The translations under genes and the position numbers were made by a program. The notes beneath the pieces were generated by a model that saw only the letters and a list, made by a program, of their open reading frames with translations, had not been told where the DNA came from and searched no databases. A stretch of DNA of 64,000 nt, from NCBI RefSeq assembly GCF_900186585.1, contig NZ_FYDD01000003.1, positions 992,001 through 1,056,000 on the forward strand, written 5' to 3'. This stretch comes from Massiliimalia timonensis (GTDB taxonomy: Bacteria > Bacillota > Clostridia > Oscillospirales > Ruminococcaceae). Positions 43,240-51,272 of the stretch are shown piece by piece. Numbering within the stretch: position 1 is the first letter of the stretch; the number at the start of each line of letters is the position of its first letter.

Positions 43240-43579
43240 CACTAGCCCTCCTGTTCTCCACTTCTTCATCATCACAAGGGCCCTCAACACAATATTCGAA
43301 ATGACCTATTCCATCACTGTGCAGGGTGCAATAGCCCTCAGTTGTTTTATAGACGCATTCTTCCATCAGCTTTCCCTCCTCCGGCGGCTGGGGTAATGGC
43401 ATCCAGTGGGTGACTGTTCCACAAAAATTTTTACTCCAAAGATTTTCACCCCAATAACCGCTTTGAATAACATGTTTCCGCTTAGCTTTTGGCGTAGTAT
43501 AGCAAACAAGATATTGTTTTTTGCCTTGTCCGTTTCCTAACTCTGGCAGCCTGTCCTTTACGCTGATCCATTCCCTCAT
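43232..43579 (-). CDS. DUF551 domain phage protein
   Basis: A 115-residue protein. It begins MREWISVKDRLPELG and reads through THWMPLPQPPEE, the DUF551 signature found in many prophages. The C-terminal half is Cys/Glu-rich (YKTTEGYCTLHSDGIG). The start overlaps the stop of a small upstream gene (ATGA). Role unknown. Confidence 0.82.
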   Translation of the reverse strand: MREWISVKDRLPELGNGQGKKQYLVCYTTPKAKRKHVIQSGYWGENLWSKNFCGTVTHWMPLPQPPEEGKLMEECVYKTTEGYCTLHSDGIGHFEYCVEGPCDDEEVENRRASDV

Positions 43580-43680
43580 TTCCTCTTTTTCCTCCTCCCG
43601 GCTTTGCTCCGGTCTTTCCCGTTCGCCGTACCAATCACACGGTTGATAAACTTCCTAGGATTGTCCGTTTTGTTTTTCAA
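43576..43680 (-). CDS. Tiny basic phage protein (34 residues)
   Basis: From a TTG at 43680 preceded by GGGAGG nine bases upstream. The product starts KNKTDNPRKFINRVIGTANG and ends in a very basic tail (RSKAGRRKKRK). Its stop overlaps the ATG of the DUF551 gene in an ATGA arrangement, and its start lies inside the upstream gene, both signs of genuine translation in a packed operon. Possibly nucleic-acid binding. No family known to me. Confidence 0.6.
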   Translation of the reverse strand: MKNKTDNPRKFINRVIGTANGKDRSKAGRRKKRK

Positions 43681-43846
43681 GTTCTTCGACCTCCCTTTCC
43701 CAGCCTTCGATCATCGCTTCGTATCGCATGGCTTCCTGTTCTCTCCAAGCGATCCGTTGGTCTTTCATCGCCAGCACCTTTTGAATCAACACCCGGCACA
43801 GCATGATCTGCCCCTTACGGATTTTTATCCGTTCTTCCCCCGTCAT
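43655..43846 (-). CDS. Small coiled-coil phage protein
   Basis: A 63-residue helical protein (GEERIKIRKGQIMLCRVLIQ, then MIEGWEREVEELEKQ). It overlaps the preceding dATP/dGTP hydrolase-like gene by 4 nt. Function unknown. Confidence 0.65.
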   Translation of the reverse strand: MTGEERIKIRKGQIMLCRVLIQKVLAMKDQRIAWREQEAMRYEAMIEGWEREVEELEKQNGQS

Positions 43847-44199
43847 GCCGTGATCTCCTCTTCCAAGCGTTCCAGCTCCTTTTCTTCACGGGCTTGCAGC
43901 TCGCACAAGAAAGCCATATTGCAGGCCGCGTGCTTTAAATGGCTGATCCCGCTTTCCCGGTCGCTGGAATATGGGCTTGTAAGCCACGCAAACAGGTGCC
44001 GGAACAACGCGTTGACATACCGCGCCTTTTCCACCCGTTTCCAGTTTTCCGGGTCCTTGTATTTTTTCACCCCGTATTCCCGTACCTCGGCAATGTCAAA
44101 GATGATCTGCGGCGGCACTAGGGTGATCCTCCATTTCCCCGCGTCTGACTTTATTTCCTGATCCGCTTCTTTCGCCCGGAACGTCAGTGTTTCGTACAT
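43843..44199 (-). CDS. dATP/dGTP diphosphohydrolase-like protein (DUF5664)
   Basis: A 118-residue protein. DAGKWRITLVPPQIIFDIAEV, REYGVKKYKDPENWKRVE and SGISHLKHAACNMAFL are the hallmarks of the phage dATP/dGTP diphosphohydrolase N-terminal family, helical MazG-type nucleotide hydrolases. It may adjust nucleotide pools during replication. It overlaps the DNA methyltransferase gene by 16 nt, so the two are probably used together. Confidence 0.78.
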   Translation of the reverse strand: MYETLTFRAKEADQEIKSDAGKWRITLVPPQIIFDIAEVREYGVKKYKDPENWKRVEKARYVNALFRHLFAWLTSPYSSDRESGISHLKHAACNMAFLCELQAREEKELERLEEEITA

Positions 44200-45005
44200 G
44201 GCTGCCCCTCCTTTGTTTCAAATGTTAATTGCTTTCCTGCTGTGACCTTCAGCATCTTTTCCTTAGCTTCTCGATAAAAATTTCGGTCTATCTCAAACCC
44301 ATAACTGTTTCTTCCCAGTTCCATACACGCCCGCAGAGTAGACCCACTTCCTGCACAGGGATCTATCACCACATCCCCCGCGTCTGTAAATATCTCTATC
44401 AACCGCTTTAAAAGTCCTATCGGCTTCTGGGCCGGGTGAATCTTGGGGTATTCTTTTTGATTGTCCCGTTTCCACTCAAACCAGTTAAATATCATCTTCC
44501 CCTGATTACGAAACTTTGGCAGTTTTCCCCGGTATAGCACTAGCGCATATTCTGTCGCTCCGCATATCCTCATATTTGCCTTTAGTACCTGTGGGCTGTA
44601 ATTCTTGCAAAACACCAAGGGAATGCTATTCTTAAAACCATATCTTTGAGCATATGCCTTTACCGTTTCTATCTGCTCAAATGCGCAAAACACTATCATA
44701 CAAGGTGCATCTGATGATCTTCCTCGCCCGTTGCTTTTTTCGGGTTCTTTTTTCAGCAGCTTGTTACAGAAGTGGAAGTATTCGGCAATATTAAAATTGA
44801 TATCTGTCTTGAATGCTGCTTTCCCTGCTTTTTTGCTTTCTCCATTTTTTCGGTCTCCACCTATGTACCATGTTGGGTTAGATCCATAAAAGTTTTTCCC
44901 GATGTTATATGGAATATCTGCTATCACTAGCTGCGCTTTGGGGATATGATACCGCTTGTAATTTTGAAAATTATCATGGTACAGCTCTGTTTTAACTTCT
45001 GTCAC
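44184..45005 (-). CDS. Phage DNA methyltransferase (N6-adenine or N4-cytosine type)
   Basis: A 273-residue enzyme. The catalytic motif IV appears as DIPYNIG (a DPPY variant) near residue 30, and the SAM-binding motif near residue 218 reads VIDPCAGSGSTLRACMELGR. HPAQKPIGLLKRLIEIF between them is the motif X region. The order IV...X...I fits the beta class. There is no restriction partner in the prophage, so it likely protects phage DNA from host restriction. The start is a GTG at 45005 with AAAGGGGAAAC upstream. Confidence 0.88.
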   Translation of the reverse strand: MTEVKTELYHDNFQNYKRYHIPKAQLVIADIPYNIGKNFYGSNPTWYIGGDRKNGESKKAGKAAFKTDINFNIAEYFHFCNKLLKKEPEKSNGRGRSSDAPCMIVFCAFEQIETVKAYAQRYGFKNSIPLVFCKNYSPQVLKANMRICGATEYALVLYRGKLPKFRNQGKMIFNWFEWKRDNQKEYPKIHPAQKPIGLLKRLIEIFTDAGDVVIDPCAGSGSTLRACMELGRNSYGFEIDRNFYREAKEKMLKVTAGKQLTFETKEGQPCTKH

Positions 45006-45162
45006 TCTCTGTTTCCCCTTTCAGGCTTTCCAGCTCCGCCTTGACCTGTTCCAATTCCCTTTCAAGCTCCTGCGCCTGCTTTTGCCAGCGCTGCGCGCTG
45101 TTCGCATTGCTGTTGGCCTGATTTTCATATGCTATCATCTGTTCTAATTCTTGATTTGTCAT
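44992..45162 (-). CDS. Small coiled-coil phage protein (56 residues)
   Basis: From the ATG at 45162: MTNQELEQMIAYENQANSNA, then a Glu/Lys/Gln coiled-coil (LERELEQVKAELESLKGE). It ends 14 nt inside the methyltransferase gene and begins 4 nt after the upstream gene ends, filling an otherwise empty gap in the operon. Function unknown. Confidence 0.65.
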   Translation of the reverse strand: MTNQELEQMIAYENQANSNANSAQRWQKQAQELERELEQVKAELESLKGETESDRS

Positions 45163-45165
45163 CGT

Positions 45166-45411
45166 TCATTTCCCCCTTGCGTGTTTTCGGTCTATTTTAG
45201 AAAAATCGCTGTTGATCTTAGCGCCCTTTACACCGGAGTATTTCCCCGCCTTTTGGTCTGCTACGATCTTTTTATACCACCCCATCGGGTCGTACCCTGT
45301 CCGTTTCCGGCGCAGGCTTCGCTCCATCTCCCCGCGGCAGTCTTTGCAGTAAAAGCTGTTCCCGTGGCCGGTGTATTGTTTTCCGCAGAGTTTACACTTC
45401 TTTTCCGTCAT
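45166..45411 (-). CDS. Small zinc-finger phage protein
   Basis: An 81-residue protein with CKLCGKQYTGHGNSFYCKDC, a CxxC...CxxC zinc-binding cluster, and a very basic second half (RSLRRKRTGYDPMGWYKKIV). Probably nucleic-acid binding; no known role. Confidence 0.68.
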   Translation of the reverse strand: MTEKKCKLCGKQYTGHGNSFYCKDCRGEMERSLRRKRTGYDPMGWYKKIVADQKAGKYSGVKGAKINSDFSKIDRKHARGK

Positions 45412-45583
45412 TCTTTCTCTCCCGCCTTTTCCGGGTCAAATCTTCGTATATGATTCTCTCCACAAGGTCTTTTGCCTCCCACTTTTTTACCTGTTCTGAC
45501 CGCATAACGCCTGTAACGATCTCCGGCGTCGGGATCCCGGCGTGGTACTGGTCTAATACTTTTTGTATGCCCTGATTGGTCAT
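45392..45583 (-). CDS. Small hypothetical phage protein
   Basis: A 63-residue protein beginning MTNQGIQKVLDQYHAGIPTP, basic C-terminus (RKRRERKNDGKEV). Overlaps both neighbours by a few bases. Not recognised. Confidence 0.6.
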   Translation of the reverse strand: MTNQGIQKVLDQYHAGIPTPEIVTGVMRSEQVKKWEAKDLVERIIYEDLTRKRRERKNDGKEV

Positions 45584-45939
45584 TCCTTCACCTCAACCGT
45601 TATTTCCGTTCTTGGGTTCTCTTTGTCGTATCCGCCCAGCAGGACAAGCTCTATACAGGAAAAACTGTCGTCCAGTAATATCCCGGATCTTACCAGCCCG
45701 TCCAGGATCATCTTTCCCGAATAATTGTCGGGATCCCGCCTTACCCTTGTCGGGAAAAAGTATGTTAGGGTTACTTTCGCCTTTGGGATTGGTTTTTCAG
45801 GCTTCGGGCTGCACAGGAACTGCACCAGCGCCGCCCATCGTTTCTTCTCCTCCTGATATTCCCACCGGTTCATTCTCCCAATATATTTGTTATTGCTCGG
45901 CGGCACTTCCGGGATCATGTATTTCAAATTGCCAGCCAT
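45580..45939 (-). CDS. RusA-family Holliday junction resolvase
   Basis: About 119 residues from the ATG at 45939 (GGGAGATCTCCGA upstream); a longer frame to 45960 is less likely. Characteristic segments are IPEVPPSNNKYIGRMNRWEY, KAKVTLTYFFPTRVRRDPDNY (the catalytic DPDN) and LVRSGILLDDS. The enzyme cuts four-way junctions during phage recombination and replication. It lies in the replication module behind dnaB. Confidence 0.93.
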   Translation of the reverse strand: MAGNLKYMIPEVPPSNNKYIGRMNRWEYQEEKKRWAALVQFLCSPKPEKPIPKAKVTLTYFFPTRVRRDPDNYSGKMILDGLVRSGILLDDSFSCIELVLLGGYDKENPRTEITVEVKE

Positions 45940-46037
45940 TCGGAGATCTCCCGGATACATTCCTCATATTCCTGTGGCTTTAAGTTTTTCGCTTTCAGCT
46001 GTTGTTTGAGTACCTCGTAAATCTCAAGTTCACTCAT
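45924..46037 (-). CDS. Very small helical phage protein (37 residues)
   Basis: From the ATG at 46037 with a strong GGAGGTGG site nine bases upstream, inside the end of dnaB. Product MSELEIYEVLKQQLKAKNLK followed by PQEYEECIREISEWLAI. It overlaps dnaB by 8 nt and rusA by 16 nt, so it is likely a real, coupled gene. Such mini proteins between dnaB and rusA are common in Clostridium phages; role unknown. Confidence 0.62.
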   Translation of the reverse strand: MSELEIYEVLKQQLKAKNLKPQEYEECIREISEWLAI

Positions 46038-47265
46038 GCCGCTTTTCCACCTCCAAAAAACGCTGGTATTCTCCCTTGAAACAAAACTCTATCCCGCCGG
46101 TCCGGCCGTATTTGTTTTTCTCCAGCTGCAAATCTGTATCTTCCGGTTCAAAGTGCTCCCGGTCCATGATATACGGCCTGTGCAGGATCATGATATAGTC
46201 CCCGTCCTGTTCCAATCCGCCCGATTCTTTCAGGTCGCTCATTTTCGGCGGCTGGTTCGTTTTATCACCTCTTGCCATTTGGGACAGCCCCATGATGTGG
46301 CAGTGATACCGTTTGGCTAAACGCTTTAATTCCTGGGAAATGTAGTCCACTTCGTTTCTCCGTGACTGGAATTTCCCGGTTGTCCTTACACACTGGATAA
46401 AATCTATCACCACAAAATCGGGCCGAAGATCCGCGATCGTCCCGCCTATCGCTTCGATCGTGTACTGGTCGTCAATAATAAACGTTTTCTTTTGGCTGAA
46501 TATCTGGTCCAGTGTTTGGATCATCTGGTTCTTTTCCTGTTCCTTCAGTTCCCCCGCGTTGATCCTCCCGTAGTTCACCGCCGCTATATCGGATACAAGG
46601 CGTTCACAGATTTGCGTTACCGACATTTCCAAGCTGAAAAACACGCTTTTCTTTCCCGCTTTGATCTGCTTTTTCAAGATATTCAGGGCAAAGGCCGTCT
46701 TGCCTGTGCTTGGCCTTGCCCCGACGTATGACACCGTCCTCATTCTAAGGCCCGACAAAGCCGCGTCCAGCCGTTTAAAGCCGGTCAGGATCCTGTTATC
46801 CCGTTCCGATTTGCTGAATAATTCCTGAGAGAACTGGATCAGCTGTTCCACCGCCATTGTTTCATAGTCCCGGCTGCTCCGCTCCTGCTCTTCGTCCTCC
46901 AGCACCTTTTTTAGTCCCGGGACCAGTTCTTCTGAATCCCCGTTAAGCAGCTCCTCCACCGATTCCTTCACCCGGCAGATCTTTGCTTTCTGTTTCAGAA
47001 TCCTGATATGGTCCGGAAATGCCGACGGGCTGATATAGCACTGTTTGCAATGCCCGGCGTATTTTCTCAGCCCTTCGTCTAGGCCAAGGTCCAGCGGAAC
47101 TACCTTCCCGTGTTTCTTCCGGTAAACCGCGCATTTCTCAAAGATCTCTCTGCAGCCGATTCCGAAAAAGTCCTCCGGTATCAGCTGTTCAAAATACTCG
47201 TCGTATTCCTCCGGCCTGCTGAGCAATCCCCCTAATACCGTTTCTTCCAGTTCATAGTGGATCAT
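46030..47265 (-). CDS. dnaB: Replicative DNA helicase (DnaB-like)
   Basis: A 411-residue phage replicative helicase. The N-terminal DnaB domain begins ELEETVLGGLLSRPEEYDE. The RecA-like core has Walker A GARPSTGKTAFALN (~178-190), Walker B FVVIDFIQCV and the motif SQMARGDKTNQPPKMSDLKE. It unwinds prophage DNA at the fork. It overlaps the upstream replication gene by 4 nt. Confidence 0.95.
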   Translation of the reverse strand: MIHYELEETVLGGLLSRPEEYDEYFEQLIPEDFFGIGCREIFEKCAVYRKKHGKVVPLDLGLDEGLRKYAGHCKQCYISPSAFPDHIRILKQKAKICRVKESVEELLNGDSEELVPGLKKVLEDEEQERSSRDYETMAVEQLIQFSQELFSKSERDNRILTGFKRLDAALSGLRMRTVSYVGARPSTGKTAFALNILKKQIKAGKKSVFFSLEMSVTQICERLVSDIAAVNYGRINAGELKEQEKNQMIQTLDQIFSQKKTFIIDDQYTIEAIGGTIADLRPDFVVIDFIQCVRTTGKFQSRRNEVDYISQELKRLAKRYHCHIMGLSQMARGDKTNQPPKMSDLKESGGLEQDGDYIMILHRPYIMDREHFEPEDTDLQLEKNKYGRTGGIEFCFKGEYQRFLEVEKRHE

Positions 47266-47888
47266 AGCCGCGGCCCTCCGCCTCTCCAGTCTTCACGTTC
47301 CGGGGGGATTTCTTCTACCTCGTCCTTCCAGCGCCGTTGGTTTAACCACGAGGCTGGATATGGGATAAACTGCTTGTCCTGCCACTGAGGTAATTTCTTC
47401 TGCACCTCCAAAGCAGCCAGCATTTCCGATAAAAGCGATTCACTAACCCGCAGACCTGCGAATGCTTTCCTGGCTTTTTCTTTTCCCATATGTTTCGGAT
47501 AGGCTTCCCAAAATTTTTCAAAAAAGGGATCATGTTGAGCTATATCTATATTGTCTTTGTCTTTTGTCTTAGTCTTAGTCTTTGTCTTGGTATCTTTCGT
47601 ATTTTTCGTATTTTCAGAAATACAATCGTATACGCTCGTATTTTTTGATTCCCACCGTTTTTGAACATTTTCCCGGTTCTTCTGACAGCGTTTTTGATAG
47701 CTTTCCCTATCTCTGTCGATCTGCGAAGCGATAAAGGAAAAGCACATCAATTCAGCTCCCTCCAGCTTTGGCTGTATTCCATGTTCATAGTCGAATAATG
47801 CAAAAACGACACGGCCGCAGCCCTCTGCCCCAAGCAGCTTTAAGTGTTTTTCATAATCAACAAACATTTTAAAATACGTCTGGTCCAT
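47262..47888 (-). CDS. Phage replication protein with DUF6291-like N-terminus
   Basis: A 208-residue protein. The N-terminal part has LKLLGAEGCGRVVFALFDYE and CFSFIASQIDRDRESYQKRC, a layout found in phage replication initiators paired with DnaB. A Thr/Lys-rich repeat (KTKTKTKTKDKD) at ~100-112 forms a flexible linker, and the C-terminal part (KFWEAYPKHMGKEKARKAF) resembles DnaD/primosome tails. It probably loads DnaB. Confidence 0.75.
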   Translation of the reverse strand: MDQTYFKMFVDYEKHLKLLGAEGCGRVVFALFDYEHGIQPKLEGAELMCFSFIASQIDRDRESYQKRCQKNRENVQKRWESKNTSVYDCISENTKNTKDTKTKTKTKTKDKDNIDIAQHDPFFEKFWEAYPKHMGKEKARKAFAGLRVSESLLSEMLAALEVQKKLPQWQDKQFIPYPASWLNQRRWKDEVEEIPPEREDWRGGGPRL

Positions 47889-47899
47889 ATGCCACCGCC

Positions 47900-48310
47900 T
47901 TAAAACGGCAACCTGCCGTCATCGGTATCCAGATCCTCGTATTCGTCCATGTTTCCAACGGAAAAGCTTTCCTGCTTCGGTTCATGCGGTACGGGTTCCT
48001 TTGTTTTGCTTTCTGCAAAATGTACTTGGTCTGCAACCACCTCCACGGCGGTGCGCTTGTTCCCGTTCTTATCTTCGTAATTGCGGGTTTGGATAGACCC
48101 TTCAACAACGATCATGCTCCCCTTCTGGAAATACTTGCAGACAAATTCCGCTTGCTGCCGCCACGCTACGATGTCGATCCAGTCGGTCTGTTCCCGGTTA
48201 TATGTACGGTTCACCGCAATGCGGAACGCTGTCACCGATACCCCGTTCGGTGTTGTCCTTAATTCCGGATCAGCAACGAAACGGCCCATTAAAATTACTC
48301 TGTTTAACAT
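47900..48310 (-). CDS. ssb: Single-stranded DNA-binding protein
   Basis: A 136-residue OB-fold SSB: MLNRVILMGRFVADPELRTT, DWIDIVAWRQQAEF, GSMIVVEGSIQTRNYEDKNG. It ends with the acidic tip DTDDGRLPF that recruits partner proteins. A phage copy, in the recombination/replication block. Confidence 0.97.
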   Translation of the reverse strand: MLNRVILMGRFVADPELRTTPNGVSVTAFRIAVNRTYNREQTDWIDIVAWRQQAEFVCKYFQKGSMIVVEGSIQTRNYEDKNGNKRTAVEVVADQVHFAESKTKEPVPHEPKQESFSVGNMDEYEDLDTDDGRLPF

Positions 48311-48570
48311 TCTGATACCTCCTTAACCAGATAGACCTCACGGTTTCTTGAGATTACTTTGACGGGTTGTTTCATTTCCCGAATCTCTGTGCGTAAACAG
48401 TTTACACAGCTTGCCGCATTTTTATAGTCTGACTTCCATTCTACCTTTGCAACGTTTTGTCTGCTTTTGATAAAACGTTCTATGATTTTATGTTTTTCTC
48501 CCACCCGTCGTTTCACTTGGATCCCTTTAATTTCATCAATATCCTGTGACACATTAAAATTTAATTTCAT
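48304..48570 (-). CDS. Hypothetical phage protein
   Basis: An 88-residue basic protein beginning MKLNFNVSQDIDEIKGIQVK; CVNCL is a single CxxC. It overlaps ssb and the winged-helix gene by a few bases. Not recognised. Confidence 0.65.
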   Translation of the reverse strand: MKLNFNVSQDIDEIKGIQVKRRVGEKHKIIERFIKSRQNVAKVEWKSDYKNAASCVNCLRTEIREMKQPVKVISRNREVYLVKEVSEC

Positions 48571-48845
48571 GATTTTAACTCCTTATCATAAATATCAAAG
48601 ACTGCCCCATTCCGCTTTGTATCCGGGTCATATCTCTTTTCCCCTGTTTCAAACAGCAGCCCTTTGTTCTTTAATTCTGTGATCCGGGGCTTCACCCGGT
48701 TCCCGTCTGTATATCCCAGACGTTTGGCGCATTCATTAGCGGTCATCTTGCCGTATTTCCGAAACGCTCCCAGCACTTCAATCTGACGGGTGCTCCGGTC
48801 TGTTTTGTAATAGCTCTCCCGTCTGGTTTCTTCTGTAACGCTCAT
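48567..48845 (-). CDS. Winged-helix DNA-binding phage protein
   Basis: 92 residues from the ATG at 48845 (MSVTEETRRESYYKTD); a longer start at 48872 is weaker. RQIEVLGAFRKYGKMTANEC, AKRLGYTDGNRVKPRI and TELKNKGLLFETGEKRY form a winged helix-turn-helix. Probably an early regulator or replication accessory. Confidence 0.72.
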   Translation of the reverse strand: MSVTEETRRESYYKTDRSTRQIEVLGAFRKYGKMTANECAKRLGYTDGNRVKPRITELKNKGLLFETGEKRYDPDTKRNGAVFDIYDKELKS

Positions 48846-49486
48846 CCTTTTCTCACCTTCCAAACTCTGCATAATTCTTCATCTAACCTGATCCCAAACA
48901 CATGGTACTTTTTATCAAACTCTGCCTGTCCGATATCGTGCGCCTCCCGGTGCAGTTTCCAATGAAGCGGCAGGACCCGCATTCCTAAATGAATGATGTC
49001 GTTCCGGTTCCGTCCCATTCCCACAGCGTCTACATGGTGCAGCTGTGCTTTCTGCCCAGTGATACAGCACTTTTTATTTTTCAGGCAGACATAAATATAT
49101 CTTGCAATATCCGGCGACCGTTCCGCCAAACTTTCCGCACAGGGAATATCAAATTCCACACAGAACTCGATCAAAAACTCCAAGTATTCTTTTGCCGTTG
49201 TCATATCGCAGTCTGACAGGCTAAAATGTTCTTTTCCCGTTTTAGCCATAAAGGAATATTTCATCAGTTCTTTCAGGTATTCCGGCTCGTGGCCTGTGTA
49301 TTCTGAGATGTCCCGTAGTGTGGCGTAGATCTTCCTCCGCTGGTCTGTGCTGATCCTGCGCCCATCGTCCAGCCGGATCTCGCACTCCCCGTATTTCCTT
49401 TTGATAAAGCCAAAGGTATCCGAAAACGGTGCCTGGATCGTCAGCGCCTGCCCATCGTATCCCTTGATCTTCCCTTGCAGGATCAT
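48842..49486 (-). CDS. Putative HNH-type nuclease of the phage recombination module
   Basis: 214 residues from the ATG at 49486 (CAGGAGAAACAAAA site). The C-terminal half has CCITGQKAQLHHVDAVGMGR and LPLHWKLHREAHDIG, an HNH/ββα-metal arrangement of the 'putative HNHc nuclease' family found next to phage annealing proteins. It may act with the Sak-like protein encoded upstream, or in DNA processing. Confidence 0.82.
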   Translation of the reverse strand: MILQGKIKGYDGQALTIQAPFSDTFGFIKRKYGECEIRLDDGRRISTDQRRKIYATLRDISEYTGHEPEYLKELMKYSFMAKTGKEHFSLSDCDMTTAKEYLEFLIEFCVEFDIPCAESLAERSPDIARYIYVCLKNKKCCITGQKAQLHHVDAVGMGRNRNDIIHLGMRVLPLHWKLHREAHDIGQAEFDKKYHVFGIRLDEELCRVWKVRKG

Positions 49487-50154
49487 TTTTGTTTCTCCTG
49501 TTTCCAGCAGCTCATGCAAAGATGTCCTGTTTTTTCATAAACAGTTTTTGGGGTTATGATCTCTCCATTTGTTCCCCGCTGGCCTTTGACAGGTTTCCCG
49601 CACTTTTCGCAGATATATTGCTGCGGAGGGGCTTGTACAGCCGCATTCTCCTGCTCCATGGAATATACCGTATTCTTTGTTTTAGCGTCTACAATGACCA
49701 GCCCGCTGATCTTACGATCTTTGTCGTACTGTATTTCTGAAACTTCAAAGCTGTTTTTCAAATAGTATTTCCCATTGCTGTTTTTCTGGATCTCTGCTTT
49801 CCCTTCCGGGATCCAGATGAACGGCGCTGTATAGAGTTCCCTCCCGATCCCCCAGTTAAAGCAGGCACGTTTGAACGCGTCTGAGGACTGCCCTTTTTCC
49901 TTTTCCGTGTTGGATTCCGTCCCGCAGTCCTGTTTTTCTATCCATTCCCCGGTTTCACTTTTTACAGACACCGTGCAGAACTCTTTCCCGTTTATTGTTT
50001 CATGATGTCTCTGCCACCCAAACGGCGTAAACATCTCATCAAGGATTCTCATATCGCACCGGGCGTCTTTATACAAAAGCAGGCTTACTCCTCTTTCTTT
50101 TACCATTGCCGCCCGGCATTCTATTTCATCTGCCCGCAATGTCCTGATTTCCAT
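49483..50154 (-). CDS. Rad52/Sak-like single-strand annealing protein
   Basis: A 223-residue protein. FGWQRHHETINGKEFCTVSV, EWIEKQDCGTESNTEKEKGQ, SDAFKRACFNWGIGRELYTA form the Rad52/Sak DNA-annealing core. The C-terminus adds a zinc-ribbon (CEKCGKPVKGQ ... CMSCWK). It promotes recombination between phage molecules. It overlaps the HNH nuclease gene by 4 nt. Confidence 0.88.
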   Translation of the reverse strand: MEIRTLRADEIECRAAMVKERGVSLLLYKDARCDMRILDEMFTPFGWQRHHETINGKEFCTVSVKSETGEWIEKQDCGTESNTEKEKGQSSDAFKRACFNWGIGRELYTAPFIWIPEGKAEIQKNSNGKYYLKNSFEVSEIQYDKDRKISGLVIVDAKTKNTVYSMEQENAAVQAPPQQYICEKCGKPVKGQRGTNGEIITPKTVYEKTGHLCMSCWKQEKQK

Positions 50155-50365
50155 CTTCCAGCCTCCATTCTATCGGGCACATCGGCCCTCTTTGTTTGTC
50201 AATTTTATACAGCCAATACCCATTCGCGAAGCAGAACCACGCTTGATGGATCGGTGTTTTCACGCACAGGTCGCAGTAAAAGCAAACAAATGCTTTCGCG
50301 GGAATACTATATTCATATCCATTCCAGTACCCTATGTACATTGCCCCGCTGTGCTGTGGGTTCAT
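50126..50365 (-). CDS. Hypothetical phage protein
   Basis: 79 residues from the ATG at 50365 (GGGGTATTCAGC site). Aromatic-rich (MYIGYWNGYEYSIPAKAFVC, WFCFANGYWLYKIDKQRG) with one CxxC-like pair (CDLCV). Not recognised. Confidence 0.65.
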   Translation of the reverse strand: MNPQHSGAMYIGYWNGYEYSIPAKAFVCFYCDLCVKTPIHQAWFCFANGYWLYKIDKQRGPMCPIEWRLEDGNQDIAGR

Positions 50366-50637
50366 GCTGAATACCCCAATTCGCAAAGCCTCTCGCTGAT
50401 CGCCCGATGAAGTTCAGAACAATTCTCGATCTTATCATCATATTCGGACAAAATCCTTTCCTTGGTATTATTGTTTAAATAGTGAAGCTCCTTAAAAAAA
50501 TCCTCGCAATCTTTCTTTTCTTTCACAAGTTCGTCCTTTTCATCAGAAAGGCGCTCGCATTCTTCTGACATTCCCACAAGCTTTAGGTCTGGCTCAGGCA
50601 AATCATCGCCGTGCTGGTTGTATCCCATATCTTCCAC
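50362..50637 (-). CDS. Hypothetical coiled-coil phage protein
   Basis: 91 residues from a GTG at 50637 with AAAGGAGGCG upstream. Charged helices, CERLSDEKDELVKEKKDCED. Not recognised. Confidence 0.65.
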   Translation of the reverse strand: MEDMGYNQHGDDLPEPDLKLVGMSEECERLSDEKDELVKEKKDCEDFFKELHYLNNNTKERILSEYDDKIENCSELHRAISERLCELGYSA

Positions 50638-50643
50638 TTGACT

Positions 50644-50817
50644 TTACGCCTCCTTTGGTGTATCCTGTATGTATACAATATTTTGTGTGCGCCTTTTTCG
50701 TTGGCAGACGAAGGGGCGCTTTTTTCTGCCCTTTTTCAGCTTGTCCATCATCATACATGCCGGTATCCACCCGGCAAAGATCAGACCGCTAATCAGAGCT
50801 GTCATTACTTCCTGCAT
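50644..50817 (-). CDS. Small membrane-anchored phage protein (57 residues)
   Basis: From the ATG at 50817 (AAAGGACGTGCAAAG). One N-terminal membrane helix (MTALISGLIFAGWIPACMMM) followed by a very basic tail (KLKKGRKKRPFVCQRKRRTQ). Its stop region carries the RBS of the next gene. Function unknown. Confidence 0.62.
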   Translation of the reverse strand: MQEVMTALISGLIFAGWIPACMMMDKLKKGRKKRPFVCQRKRRTQNIVYIQDTPKEA

Positions 50818-50841
50818 CTTTGCACGTCCTTTCTTTTTGAA

Positions 50842-51123
50842 CTATTTTCCATAAATCTCTTCCCATGGGACCATCGGCGGGTTATAGTCCGGATAATATT
50901 CTCTGATTTGAGCAAGAATTTCCTGCCATGTTCGACGTCCATGATAAATATCATCATAGATACGTTTTTGAAACAACTTATTATTTTTTTGCAACTGCTC
51001 AATATAGAAATCATCATTTTCCCGGTCAATCGGTGTATAAAATTCTACTTTTCCCCCATACTTCGTCGTGGTTACGAAATCCGGTTCATCTCTGTATCTT
51101 GACATATCAAATTTTTTAGGCAT
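50842..51123 (-). CDS. Hypothetical phage protein
   Basis: 93 residues from the ATG at 51123, preceded by GGAAAGGAGTTGTAAAT. MPKKFDMSRYRDEPDFVTTT and ARREYYPDYNPPMVPWEE-like tail (REYYPDYNPPMVPWEEIYG). A longer frame to 51330 is not supported by an RBS. Not recognised. Confidence 0.7.
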   Translation of the reverse strand: MPKKFDMSRYRDEPDFVTTTKYGGKVEFYTPIDRENDDFYIEQLQKNNKLFQKRIYDDIYHGRRTWQEILAQIREYYPDYNPPMVPWEEIYGK

Positions 51124-51194
51124 ATTTACAACTCCTTTCCTATTGATTCTATGATTTTTTGAATTTGTCCTATTCTGAAATCCAACTATCAATA

Positions 51195-51272
51195 TCAGCG
51201 CTTCATGTAAAAAGTTATTGCGTTCAATGCTAATGTCAAAATCACCAGTATAATTGTTATTATTTCTATCAT
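51195..51272 (-). CDS. Putative single-helix membrane peptide (25 residues)
   Basis: From the ATG at 51272, with AGGAGTGAGGAG directly upstream: MIEIITIILVILTLALNAIT followed by FYMKR. One membrane helix with a basic end, like many phage mini-membrane proteins. Too short for certainty. Confidence 0.4.
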   Translation of the reverse strand: MIEIITIILVILTLALNAITFYMKR

